Assembly (NCBI GenBank): GCA_951813545.1 | Contig: OX638352.1 | Coordinates: forward strand, 3,364,835 to 3,428,834 | Length of the DNA stretch: 64,000 nt | Direction of reading: 5' to 3' | Source: an uncultured Poribacteria bacterium | GTDB taxonomy: Bacteria > Poribacteria > WGA-4E > WGA-3G | In this document: positions 25,234 to 32,982 of the stretch, piece after piece | Position numbering within the stretch: position 1 is the stretch's first letter | How the letters are laid out: each line of letters opens with the position of its first letter | Made by a program: the position numbers and the translations under genes | Notes under the pieces: model-generated | The model's database searches: none | Told to the model about the DNA's origin: nothing | Seen by the model: only the letters and a program-made list of their open reading frames with translations

Positions 25234-26733
25234 CTAATCAAGTGCCGCTTCTAACCGAGTAAGATCAACTTTCATTTGTGTTGCATTGTCCCGGTACATT
25301 TGAGAACGCTTAATGACCTTATTCGCATATCTTTTACCTCTGCTGATAAGGGGACCGCGTATCCTCACCTTGCCGGGACCGACGTTGTACGCGCCGAGTG
25401 CCAAAGTTAAATTGTTCAAATATTTTTTATAAAGCATCTTGAAATAAGTTAAACCCGCGTGCAAGTTTTTGTTCGGATCAAACCTTTCATCTATATTCGG
25501 ATCAAAATTCGGCTTGCGTCTGTTTTTATACTGTGGCACCTTGAGTCCAAGGTCTTGTGCGGCAGCGGGCATTATCTGCATCAACCCGGCTGCTCCGTTC
25601 TTCGACACAGCAAGTGGGTTAAAGTTGGACTCAGTGTGAATGATGGCAAGCATGAGTTCGACATCAATGTCATATTCTTTTGAGATTTGGACACTCTTGT
25701 ATTCGGAATCTGTCAGCTTTGGTTGTCGTGCTGATTCTGTTACTGGTGGTTGAGTCGTTATGCGGTCTTTGATCTGAGATCCCTGTGAGGTAAATTGTGT
25801 CCCTTCATCCGATTTCTGTGAAATAGGTTGCTCTCCACCAAAATACATTCCAACTGAAGCGAGATGTTTACGATCGAAATCACCGTGATTCAGATAGGTA
25901 TAATGGAACTGTTTTCCTAATTGGTTAAGTGAAAACCCGATACTCCAAGACTGAGGAGGGGCTTCGTTGGTAAAGGAAAATGCTGAGCCGAACCGAGCCA
26001 TGATTGACTCATTCCCGATCTCTACACTGGTTCCAAAACCCGGAGAGATAATATCAAAGCGATTGTGCCATCGGATAAAAGGATGGGGGGTTAGGACTGC
26101 ACCGAGAGCAAGCTGTTGGTCGAAAGTTTGTAAAACCTGTCCATTTTGGTGGCGGATGGTCACACCAGAAATATCGCGGAACCGGACACCGAGGGCAAGG
26201 TAAGGATTGAGATCGGTTAATACGCCGACATCATAATTTTGTGCCCAAAGACTACCGTGATACGGAGCACGACTATATCCTGTACTCGCGCCGAGTTGTA
26301 AGGCTCCGAATTTCCTGGCATAAGAAAACAGTGCCTGATTGCTACCAAGCTCAAAACTACCGATCGGGTTCGCAGTGTGTTCTACGAGAAATCGATCGTT
26401 ACTATTTAAATCCAAGAAATTGATGCCGAATGTGCCGATCGGTTTAATTGGATACGCGAGAGAAACTGCGCCTTGAGACAAGTCATAGACTAAGTTTCCG
26501 TGTTGCAACGTAGCAAGCCCCGCGGGATTCCAGAGCGGGCTTGTTGCATCATCTACGCTGCTGATAAACGCGCCGCTCAAGCCAAGTCCACGCGTTCCAA
26601 CCTCCGGTCTTAGACTGGATGTATTTGATAGTGTGCTTGTTTGACTGAGAAGATACGCTAATAAGAGAAGAACAGTCGCTATGAGGAGCCAACCCCGTTT
26701 ACGGTATAATAAGGTATTTAGTTGGTTTTTCAC
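25234..26733 (-). CDS. outer-membrane beta-barrel-like protein fused to a lytic transglycosylase (SLT) domain
   Basis: About 499 residues. After an N-terminal hydrophobic segment (WLLIATVLLLLAYLL) comes RGLGLSGAFISSVDDATSPL with WNPAGLA, the entry motif of PorV/UPF0164/FadL-like outer-membrane barrels. About 230 residues of alternating beta-strand pattern follow. A linker leads to an SLT domain (about 355-480): catalytic Glu in IHTESNF (about 368), GLMQIMP and LGAYNVGPG. It should cleave peptidoglycan while tethered to the outer membrane. I place the start at GTG 26733 (AAGG 5 nt upstream); longer forms would overlap more of the preceding gene. Barrel plus SLT in one chain is not an arrangement I know. 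Confidence 0.75.
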   Translation of the reverse strand: MKNQLNTLLYRKRGWLLIATVLLLLAYLLSQTSTLSNTSSLRPEVGTRGLGLSGAFISSVDDATSPLWNPAGLATLQHGNLVYDLSQGAVSLAYPIKPIGTFGINFLDLNSNDRFLVEHTANPIGSFELGSNQALFSYARKFGALQLGASTGYSRAPYHGSLWAQNYDVGVLTDLNPYLALGVRFRDISGVTIRHQNGQVLQTFDQQLALGAVLTPHPFIRWHNRFDIISPGFGTSVEIGNESIMARFGSAFSFTNEAPPQSWSIGFSLNQLGKQFHYTYLNHGDFDRKHLASVGMYFGGEQPISQKSDEGTQFTSQGSQIKDRITTQPPVTESARQPKLTDSEYKSVQISKEYDIDVELMLAIIHTESNFNPLAVSKNGAAGLMQIMPAAAQDLGLKVPQYKNRRKPNFDPNIDERFDPNKNLHAGLTYFKMLYKKYLNNLTLALGAYNVGPGKVRIRGPLISRGKRYANKVIKRSQMYRDNATQMKVDLTRLEAALD

Positions 26734-27481
26734 TTCTGCCTTTGTACCTAATTTCAAAATGTAAATGGGGTCCTGTTGAAACACCGGTATTCCCAGAAAG
26801 ACCGATGACTTTTCCTTTTGTGACAGTTTGTCCTTTGTTCACTCGAATACGGGATAAGTGTCCATACCACGTGGTAAAATCATCCGCGTGTTCAATGCCT
26901 ACGATTTTACCGTATCCGCCATTCCAACCGGCAAAGATAACTCTTCCAGCTTTAGAGGCATAAACGCGTGTGCCTGTAGCCGCCCGAAAGTCTATACCTT
27001 CATGAAACCGGTACCGCCCCGTCACAGGGTGAGGACGGTAGCCATATTTTGAAGTTACGACCAAAGGAACCCGAAGTGGTTTGCCAAAACCCAGACTGCC
27101 ATCCGACCGAATACGAATTTTTGTGCCAATTTGGAGGCTGCGAGGTGAAGAAATACCGTTGATTCTCTGAAGGTCCCGCCATTCAACGTTATGACGGCGG
27201 GCAATACTGGACAACGTGTCTCCAGCTTTAACCCGATACCAAACCCCCTCAACTGGGGCTCCAGGAATCAGCAGTTTTTTCCCGATCTGCAACCGTTCCG
27301 TTGGCCGGATGCTGTTAGCTTGGATAATCGAATTGAGGGGGACTTTATATTTCCGAGAGAGACCCCACAACGTATCCCCTTTCTTCACCAGATGTTGGTG
27401 TCCAGCAGCATCTAGCCTCATTCCAGAGAACGCCACTACAAACACAACAGCTATAAAAATGTAAATTAACTTCCGCTTCAT
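26699..27481 (-). CDS. LysM/M23 peptidoglycan endopeptidase
   Basis: 260 residues: a signal peptide (MKRKLIYIFIAVVFVVAFSG), two LysM domains (VKKGDTLWGLSRKYKV and VKAGDTLSSIARRHNV) and a C-terminal M23 domain. The zinc ligands are in HEGIDF and GPHLHFEI. The architecture is that of a cell-wall hydrolase or of an NlpD/EnvC-type activator, but the complete metal site favours activity. ATG 27481 has AGGG 6 nt upstream. The gene ends 35 nt inside the barrel-SLT gene, so the two peptidoglycan-acting proteins are probably co-translated. Confidence 0.9.
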   Translation of the reverse strand: MKRKLIYIFIAVVFVVAFSGMRLDAAGHQHLVKKGDTLWGLSRKYKVPLNSIIQANSIRPTERLQIGKKLLIPGAPVEGVWYRVKAGDTLSSIARRHNVEWRDLQRINGISSPRSLQIGTKIRIRSDGSLGFGKPLRVPLVVTSKYGYRPHPVTGRYRFHEGIDFRAATGTRVYASKAGRVIFAGWNGGYGKIVGIEHADDFTTWYGHLSRIRVNKGQTVTKGKVIGLSGNTGVSTGPHLHFEIRYKGRSEKPTKYLIIP

Positions 27482-27573
27482 CTGATACCCTAAATGATAT
27501 AAAGCAAAGGTAAATTCCACCTGCATTCAAGCAAAACGAGTGCCGCTTGCAGGACAAAATTTACTTTTACAAA

Positions 27574-28104
27574 CTAATCTCTAACGGTTAGCAAAATCGT
27601 TTTTGTTTCAGAAAAAATTTGGGTATCGGTATCAATTCCAGAGGTTCCGACTGAAACAACCTCGCTAATCACGGTTACAACAAGTTGAATAACTTCAACT
27701 TGAACGTTTTCTCCATTTAGTGTCTGGGGGGCAATCCAAGTAACTGGATTTTCGCTAGAAGCCGAAAGCTCCCCAAACTGGGTAATATTCAGCCAGTTCA
27801 ACGTGACACTGGTACCTCTAACCCCTTTCACTGAAGCAGATAGCTCCACCTCTTCGCCAGGTTCTACCGTTTTCTTTGTAACGGTGATTTTTACGTCGAG
27901 ATCGGTAACCTGCTCCGTTTTCTCCGCAGCGTCTAGGTTTTGTGTAAGTTCAATGACATCATCAGCGGCTACACCATCCTCTGTCGTCGTATCCGTTTCC
28001 GACACAGGATTGTTTAGGTTGCTACCGCCGCAGCCCGTGAAACTTAATACAAAACCCGCTAGGAGAATATTGAAAAATACTCCAAGGAATTGATATGTTC
28101 TCAT
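27574..28104 (-). CDS. lipoprotein of unknown function, beta-rich
   Basis: 176 residues. Lipobox LSFTGC with Cys near residue 25 followed by GGSN, then a Thr/Asp/Glu-rich spacer (SETDTTTEDGVAADD). The rest is an Ig-like beta domain (VKITVTKKTVEPGEEVELSA, then VTLNWLN and ITLL-type strands). AGGA lies 7 nt upstream of ATG 28104. It is probably anchored in a membrane and reaches the periplasm or surface. Its place next to peptidoglycan hydrolases is suggestive only. Confidence 0.7.
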   Translation of the reverse strand: MRTYQFLGVFFNILLAGFVLSFTGCGGSNLNNPVSETDTTTEDGVAADDVIELTQNLDAAEKTEQVTDLDVKITVTKKTVEPGEEVELSASVKGVRGTSVTLNWLNITQFGELSASSENPVTWIAPQTLNGENVQVEVIQLVVTVISEVVSVGTSGIDTDTQIFSETKTILLTVRD

Positions 28105-28256
28105 GATACCATCCTCTCTCCATATTCAGATGTTTAGATCAGTCGAAATGCTTATACCGTAAGGACTAGCAAAATAACTGTTTCTATCAACAACAAAAAC
28201 GAATAGGAAGAGAGTTTGGTTACAAACAATCAATAGATTTGACAATGGAGTAAATG

Positions 28257-28285
28257 TTAGGCTGGGATGAACCCTCCCAGCCTAA
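28257..28285. terminator. 11-bp hairpin after the cytochrome c gene
   Basis: TTAGGCTGGGA, a 7-nt loop and TCCCAGCCTAA, 9 nt beyond the stop of the minus-strand cytochrome gene. The stem is strong but no U-tract follows. Confidence 0.5.
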
Positions 28286-28293
28286 ACGTCTGT

Positions 28294-29076
28294 TTATTTC
28301 TTTATGTTTTCTAGTTCTTGACGTAGGAATGCGAGAATGTCAGCGATATCCTGGTCACTGAGGATATCCGGGGCATAGAATGGCATGAGAAAGCCACCGC
28401 CGCGAATTTTCGTAGCCCAACGCACCATCAATTTATTCATATCGCGAGGTGCTCTGGTGCCAATAAGTCGCGTGCCAATACCGGCTTTGTAAGGTGTTGG
28501 GTGACAGGTGACGCAGGCGCGTCCAAAAAGTTCCCATCCCTTCTCCGAATCACCATTCATCGCGGCGAGTTTCTCACCCGCTGCTTTTTTCGCAGTGTCA
28601 TCCAGCATCGCAATTTCAAACTCGGGCCCTTTGTTGTCCCCAGAGATAAATTCAAAATAAGCCATGAGTGCTTCGGCATGTTCTGCCGGAATTGCCTTGG
28701 GATTTACTTTATTGCCTGGGACCTTCTGTAAAAAATGCTCATAACAGAAACCACCACCACCGGCTGCACGTGCGAAATCTGCGCCTTTGATCATTCCACC
28801 TTTTGCTTCTCCGCGGTGTGGAACACCAATGACACTGTGTCCAGCACGAATCAGACCGTCTGGGTTCGCTGTGTCATCGAAATCTGCGTGGCAGTTTGCG
28901 CAGGAAAGTCCAGTCGAGAAACCTTCCTTAGTCCCTGGTTTAATTGTTCCTTTAAAGGTTGGATCGTGGAAAAGTTCGCGCCCCAGTTGCGCTTTGTCTG
29001 ACATTTGGGCATGTGCAAGAAGGATAAATCCTACAATCAAAACGCTGCAAAGGGAAAACGCAACAAATTTACGCAT
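28294..29076 (-). CDS. dihaem cytochrome c
   Basis: 260 residues with a signal peptide (FVAFSLCSVLIVGFILLAHA). Two haem-attachment motifs: CANCH (59-63) and CVTCH (about 187). The second domain ends with Met-containing KIRGGGFLMPFYAPDILSDQ, a candidate axial Met followed by the typical C-terminal helix DIADILAFLRQ. The first domain looks degenerate and has an extra CYEHF. It is a periplasmic electron carrier. It has its own strong promoter and no oxidase gene nearby. Confidence 0.88.
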   Translation of the reverse strand: MRKFVAFSLCSVLIVGFILLAHAQMSDKAQLGRELFHDPTFKGTIKPGTKEGFSTGLSCANCHADFDDTANPDGLIRAGHSVIGVPHRGEAKGGMIKGADFARAAGGGGFCYEHFLQKVPGNKVNPKAIPAEHAEALMAYFEFISGDNKGPEFEIAMLDDTAKKAAGEKLAAMNGDSEKGWELFGRACVTCHPTPYKAGIGTRLIGTRAPRDMNKLMVRWATKIRGGGFLMPFYAPDILSDQDIADILAFLRQELENIKK

Positions 29077-29109
29077 TATGAATCTCCTTATTGATGTATA
29101 TTTCCAAGT

Positions 29110-29138
29110 ATCTTATCAAATATACAATTTATTGTCAA
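29110..29138 (-). promoter_or_regulatory. promoter of the cytochrome c gene
   Basis: TTGACA (29133-29138), 17-nt spacer, TAAGAT (29110-29115) on the minus strand, about 34 nt upstream of the ATG. Confidence 0.6.
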
Positions 29139-29203
29139 TAAAAAATGAAAAATTTTTATGCTGAATATTATACACTGTATAGCTTTAACGCTCCAAAAGG
29201 CAT

Positions 29204-29767
29204 TTAGGTTGACTCCAAAACCGCAATATAGGGTAAATTTCGATACCGTTGTGCGTGGTCAAGTCCGTACCCAACAACGAAAGCATCCGGAATTTCAAAA
29301 CCGGTATAATCAATAGCAACAGACACTTGACGTTGGAAAGGCCTGTCAAGCAGTGTACAAACCTTAACGGTTTTCGGATCCAATGTCTGGAGGTGTTCAT
29401 GTAGAAACTTTAAAGTCTGTCCTGTATCAACAATATCCTCAACAACGAGAACATGCCGTTGCTTAAGGTAATCACTACCACCGTGGATAAGTTGAACTGC
29501 CGATGGTTTCGTGTTATCGTGGTAACTCACAAGTTGCACGAATTCAAAACGAAGTGCGACTTCTCTCCCCTGATCCGCAAGTTGTGCTCTAAAAATGGCG
29601 CGTGCAAGATCTGCGAAAAACAGAACACTTCCCCTGAGCACACCCAGCAGGACTAACTCTTGGTTCTCATAATCCGTGAATATTTGAGCACCAAGTTCCC
29701 GAATCCGGTCCTGGAGACGGGATTCAGAGATAAGAACGGATTCAGGAAGAGGTTTCGTCTCTGACAT
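29204..29767 (-). CDS. hpt: hypoxanthine phosphoribosyltransferase
   Basis: 187 residues, normal for the family. The PRPP-binding loop reads VVEDIVDTGQT (108-118). LGVLRGSVLFFADLAR and VSYHDNTKPS match the purine salvage enzyme, which makes IMP/GMP from hypoxanthine/guanine and PRPP. I set the start at ATG 29767, overlapping the tilS 3' end by 26 nt; the longer open frame would run far into tilS. tilS-hpt adjacency is a common bacterial arrangement and supports both calls. Confidence 0.92.
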   Translation of the reverse strand: MSETKPLPESVLISESRLQDRIRELGAQIFTDYENQELVLLGVLRGSVLFFADLARAIFRAQLADQGREVALRFEFVQLVSYHDNTKPSAVQLIHGGSDYLKQRHVLVVEDIVDTGQTLKFLHEHLQTLDPKTVKVCTLLDRPFQRQVSVAIDYTGFEIPDAFVVGYGLDHAQRYRNLPYIAVLEST

Positions 29768-31214
29768 AACGTAGATAAAGATACTGCTGCGTGCTGGACT
29801 GAATCTTGAACGACTCACTGGTGGTATAGCCAACGAGCCAGAGGACTTCATCACCACAAACAAGTAGTGGAACGCGATCCCGTTCGTAGCGAGGCACTTT
29901 GGCATCTATCATAAAATCCTTAATCTTTTTCGTTCCCTGCATACCGTAGGGTTGAAATTGATCGCCTTGCCGCCGATTGCGTACCGCGAGCGGGAATGTT
30001 CCTAAAGATGGATTTGCAAACATGCGCTTTAACTTCTCGTAATCAAACATTGCTTCAAATTTTCCATCCGGTAACTCAAATGCCTCACGAGATCGGATAT
30101 TACCCAACTCTGCGGTGATTTCCGCGTTTAAAGCAGTAATCAACGCTTTACCCGGAACAGCAAGCGGATACGCAAAACTTTCGGTTTCAATGGGATCCGT
30201 GCTCACCTCAAAGATAAGCCACTGATATACCCGCCGAAATTGAAAGCCGTTCGGAAGAGCTAGAACAGCGTTGGGAGAGTTTCCCTCCACGAGGTTCAGC
30301 ATCGCTCCACAGTGCGTAAAATAGAGATCGCCCGTATGTCCTAACACCTCAGAGAAACTCTGCCGCAGTATCCGCCTCTGTACCGCGATGTGATACTGCT
30401 GGAACTTCGCGCTGTCCAGGACGATGCTCCCTGACTTTACAGGTGTTTCAACTTCACTCAAATCTCGTATTCGACACGCTTCAAATGCCTCCCGCGTGAC
30501 CGTATCAAGGTATTCTGATTCAGCATCCAACACATCAGCCGTACGGCTTAATCCAACTTTGATGTTCGGATTATAGTCGCTTTCAAGTATCGGTATCAAC
30601 TCGTGGCGAATACGGTTGCGAAGATAACGTGTATCCGTGTTGGTTGAATCATGTCGCGGCACCAGTCCCATGGATGTAAGAAACGCTTCAGTCTGTTGCC
30701 GTGTAAACCCTGCAAGTGGTCGAATAAATTTTACAGCCCTGACGGGTGCGATCCCCTTCAACCCAGTGGCTCCGCTCCCACGAATGAGATTCATCAAAAC
30801 CGTCTCGGCAGTATCGTCTTGATGGTGTCCCAAAGCTACTTTGGTAGCGCGAATTTGTGTACAAACATCCTCATAAAATTGATACCGTGCCTTGCGCGCA
30901 CCCGCCTCTACAGACAGTTTCCACTGCTTGATCAAAAGAGCCACTTCAGTACGTTGGATGGTACACGGCAATTCCAAGCGAGCTGCATGCTGTCGGACAA
31001 AGCTAGCATCCGCATCCGCATCCGGACGGAGACAGTGATTTAAATGGGCGACATGAAGTTGGCAAGTGAGTTGTGAACGTAAGGCGTGTAAACCGTATAG
31101 GAGTGCGAGAGAATCCACACCGCCTGAGACTGCAACAACTACCTTTTCGCCATTCTCGATCATTGTGTGTCGCAAGATGAAGCGGTGCATCTGTCGCACA
31201 AAGTCGGCTGTCAT
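29742..31214 (-). CDS. tilS: tRNA(Ile)-lysidine synthase
   Basis: 490 residues. The PP-loop motif is AVSGGVDS (28-35), followed by HVAHLNHCLR and ALGHHQDDTAETVLMNL, all hallmarks of TilS. The C-terminal substrate-binding domain includes NRRQGDQFQPYGMQGTKKIK. It modifies the wobble cytidine of tRNA-Ile(CAU) with lysine so it reads AUA. A CAU-anticodon tRNA gene lies only 60 bp upstream on the same strand, so enzyme and potential substrate may be co-transcribed. A 40-nt dispersed repeat precedes the start. Confidence 0.93.
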   Translation of the reverse strand: MTADFVRQMHRFILRHTMIENGEKVVVAVSGGVDSLALLYGLHALRSQLTCQLHVAHLNHCLRPDADADASFVRQHAARLELPCTIQRTEVALLIKQWKLSVEAGARKARYQFYEDVCTQIRATKVALGHHQDDTAETVLMNLIRGSGATGLKGIAPVRAVKFIRPLAGFTRQQTEAFLTSMGLVPRHDSTNTDTRYLRNRIRHELIPILESDYNPNIKVGLSRTADVLDAESEYLDTVTREAFEACRIRDLSEVETPVKSGSIVLDSAKFQQYHIAVQRRILRQSFSEVLGHTGDLYFTHCGAMLNLVEGNSPNAVLALPNGFQFRRVYQWLIFEVSTDPIETESFAYPLAVPGKALITALNAEITAELGNIRSREAFELPDGKFEAMFDYEKLKRMFANPSLGTFPLAVRNRRQGDQFQPYGMQGTKKIKDFMIDAKVPRYERDRVPLLVCGDEVLWLVGYTTSESFKIQSSTQQYLYLRYVRDETSS

Positions 31215-31223
31215 GAGGTGCGC

Positions 31224-31262
31224 CTATTTTTTAATAGCAAGTTTCGGAACCTGCTAGCTGCG
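31224..31262 (-). repeat. 40-nt dispersed repeat upstream of tilS
   Basis: On the minus strand this stretch (containing GAAACTTGCTATTAAAAA) aligns with 50087-50126 upstream of nfo and less well with 50127-50163. It is about 80 percent identical to the first by eye. In both cases it lies directly upstream of a minus-strand gene. Confidence 0.45.
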
Positions 31263-31274
31263 CTAAGAGGCCAA

Positions 31275-31348
31275 TGCCGGTGCGGAGATTCGAACTCCGG
31301 ACAGCACGATTATGAGTCGTGTGCTCTAAACCACTGAGCTACACCGGC
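31275..31348 (-). tRNA. tRNA with CAU anticodon (tRNA-Met elongator or tRNA-Ile2)
   Basis: 74 nt, cloverleaf complete: acceptor GCCGGTG/CACCGGC, D arm GCTC/GAGC, anticodon loop CTCATAA on a CACGA/TCGTG stem, and T arm CGGAG TTCGAAT CTCCG. CCA is not encoded. The anticodon alone cannot separate elongator Met from lysidine-modified Ile; the neighbouring tilS makes Ile2 possible, while the GTAGCTCAG/AGAGCACA region looks Met-like. Confidence 0.93.
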
Positions 31349-31600
31349 ACCTGTCTGGATGGGCTTAAAACTTTACCCTGAAATCTATATTAAGTATAAC
31401 ATATATTACAAAAAAAGTCAAGTGTTTCTGTCTTTTCTCGTAACACATCATCCAACTGGAAAATCAGGGAAAGAGGAAGCGCGATGCAAGAGATCGTTCG
31501 GGGGTAGAAAGTGCATTGAACACGTTTCGGTTGTAGAGTTTCCTGAATCTAATCGCGTTTCTTGTCTTATGTGCAAAAAACACAAAAGACTTCAAGAAAA

Positions 31601-31674
31601 TTGCAGGGGGGGGATTTGAACCCCCGTCCTCCGGGTTATGAGCCCGACGAGCTACCTGGCTGCTCTACCCTGCG
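31601..31674 (-). tRNA. initiator tRNA-fMet (CAU)
   Basis: 74 nt. It has the bacterial initiator signatures: an unpaired C1-A72 end, an anticodon stem with three G-C pairs (CGGGCTCATAACCCG) and GGGTAGAGCAGCC. T arm GGGGG TTCAAAT CCCCC. CCA not encoded. Confidence 0.95.
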
Positions 31675-31748
31675 GCAAGTTTTTAACTCTGAGCACTCTG
31701 CTAGGTTTCCCTAGATTCGGTCCTCTTTATAAATAAGATTCCAAATCA

Positions 31749-31834
31749 TGGTCGAGGAGGGACTTGAACCCTCACACCTTTTTACAGGCGACGAATTTTA
31801 AGTCCGTTGTGTCTACCGATTCCACCACTCGACC
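31749..31834 (-). tRNA. tRNA-Leu (UAA)
   Basis: 86 nt with the long class-II variable arm (GTCGCCTGTAAAAAGGTG region), acceptor GGTCGAG/CTCGACC, anticodon loop ACTTAAAAT and T arm GAGGG TTCAAGT CCCTC. It is first in the minus-strand tRNA group, directly under a consensus promoter. Confidence 0.95.
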
Positions 31835-31853
31835 GCGAGTGTTGTTAGTTAAT

Positions 31854-31882
31854 AGTATACTCTATCTCTGGGTGTTTGTCAA
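31854..31882 (-). promoter_or_regulatory. consensus promoter of the tRNA-Leu/fMet/Met group
   Basis: TTGACA (31877-31882), exactly 17 nt, TATACT (31854-31859) on the minus strand, 19 nt upstream of tRNA-Leu. An A-rich stretch precedes the -35. Confidence 0.75.
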
Positions 31883-32001
31883 CTTTTTTTGACTTTTTTG
31901 AGAAAAAACAGCTACCGTCGCTGTGCTTACGTGGAATTGTACAACATGTCCGCAACAATAGCAAGGCGTAATCAGGAAATTAGCGGATCTCTTCTTACCG
32001 C

Positions 32002-32030
32002 TTGACTTTTTTTTCCGAATCCTATATTAT
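32002..32030 (+). promoter_or_regulatory. promoter of the aldo/keto reductase gene, near-leaderless
   Basis: TTGACT (32002-32007), 17 nt, TATTAT (32025-32030). The ATG follows after only 9 nt, so a transcript would have almost no 5' leader. Confidence 0.5.
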
Positions 32031-32039
32031 GGGTGTATT

Positions 32040-32813
32040 ATGAAAAACATTACACTTGCATCAGGACATGAGCTGCCGATATTGGGTTTAGGAACCTGGC
32101 AGCTAAAGGGCAGACAGTGCCGACGCATTGTCAAAGAAGCTATCTCGTTGGGTTATACGCATATTGATACGGCATGGATGTACCAAAACCAGCGCGAGAT
32201 CGGGAAAGCACTCCGCGATATTCACATTGATCGCGAGAAAATCTTTCTCACCACCAAGATTTGGCATACCCATCTCAGTCATGCCAATGTCCTTGCTCAA
32301 TTTGAAGAGTGTCTGGACGATTTGCAGATGGATTATGTCGATCTATTATTGATTCATCATCCAAGTGATTCTGTTCCGTTTTCTGAAACTTTTGAGGCTT
32401 TCCACAAACTCTATGAGGCAGGTAGCGTCAAAAGCATCGGCATCAGCAATTTTAGCATCGCTCAAGTAGAAGAGGCGTGCGAAGTCTCCGAACTCCCAAT
32501 TTGCACAAATCAGGTAGAATATCATGTGCGCAGAAACCGATCAGAATTGCGAGACTACTGTCACGCGCGCGATGTTGTGATGACTGCACATCGTCCCCTC
32601 GCTGTTGGCGACCTTGCAAGCGACACAGTGTTAGGTGACATCGGAGTAAGACACGGAAAAACTGCAGCACAGGTAGCGCTACGGTGGTTAATACAGCAAG
32701 ACATCATCACCATTCCCAAATCGGGTTCGGTGCCTCATTTAAGCGAGAATTTAGATGTTTTCGCGTGGCAATTGACCGATGAAGAAATGCAAACACTTGA
32801 TACCGTGACGTAG
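32040..32813 (+). CDS. aldo/keto reductase
   Basis: 257 residues, somewhat short of the usual 275-320. The tetrad is visible: D in HIDTAWMY (about 44), catalytic Tyr in the same motif (about 48), Lys in LTTKIW and His in LLIHHP. GLGTWQLKG at the N-terminus and IPKSGS near the NADPH phosphate site are typical. It reduces carbonyls with NADPH; the natural substrate cannot be told. No Shine-Dalgarno is visible, consistent with the short leader. Confidence 0.88.
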   Translation: MKNITLASGHELPILGLGTWQLKGRQCRRIVKEAISLGYTHIDTAWMYQNQREIGKALRDIHIDREKIFLTTKIWHTHLSHANVLAQFEECLDDLQMDYVDLLLIHHPSDSVPFSETFEAFHKLYEAGSVKSIGISNFSIAQVEEACEVSELPICTNQVEYHVRRNRSELRDYCHARDVVMTAHRPLAVGDLASDTVLGDIGVRHGKTAAQVALRWLIQQDIITIPKSGSVPHLSENLDVFAWQLTDEEMQTLDTVT

Positions 32814-32955
32814 GGGCAGATAGAATGATTTCAGGCACTTGTAGCGTAACCTGTTAGGTTGTGCGTTTTCATGGATTTTCTTAAGGATCGTAGCTCGTAA
32901 TGAAATGGAGAGTGGATTCGAGAAAAGGACGTTAAATTTCAAATCCACGTTATTT

Positions 32956-32982
32956 AACCGCAAGGTATAATTAAAAAATGAA
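32956..32982 (+). promoter_or_regulatory. 27-nt start-site element with TATAAT, copy at the LLM gene
   Basis: A 27-nt block identical to 43475-43501 (minus strand, at proA). It contains TATAAT six nt before the ATG and extends two nt past the start codon. It would give a leaderless mRNA if it acts as a -10 box. Confidence 0.55.

Noticed and set aside
31359..31619. 86-codon frame between tRNAs
   Set aside because: It runs into the fMet tRNA gene on the other strand and has no ribosome-binding site.
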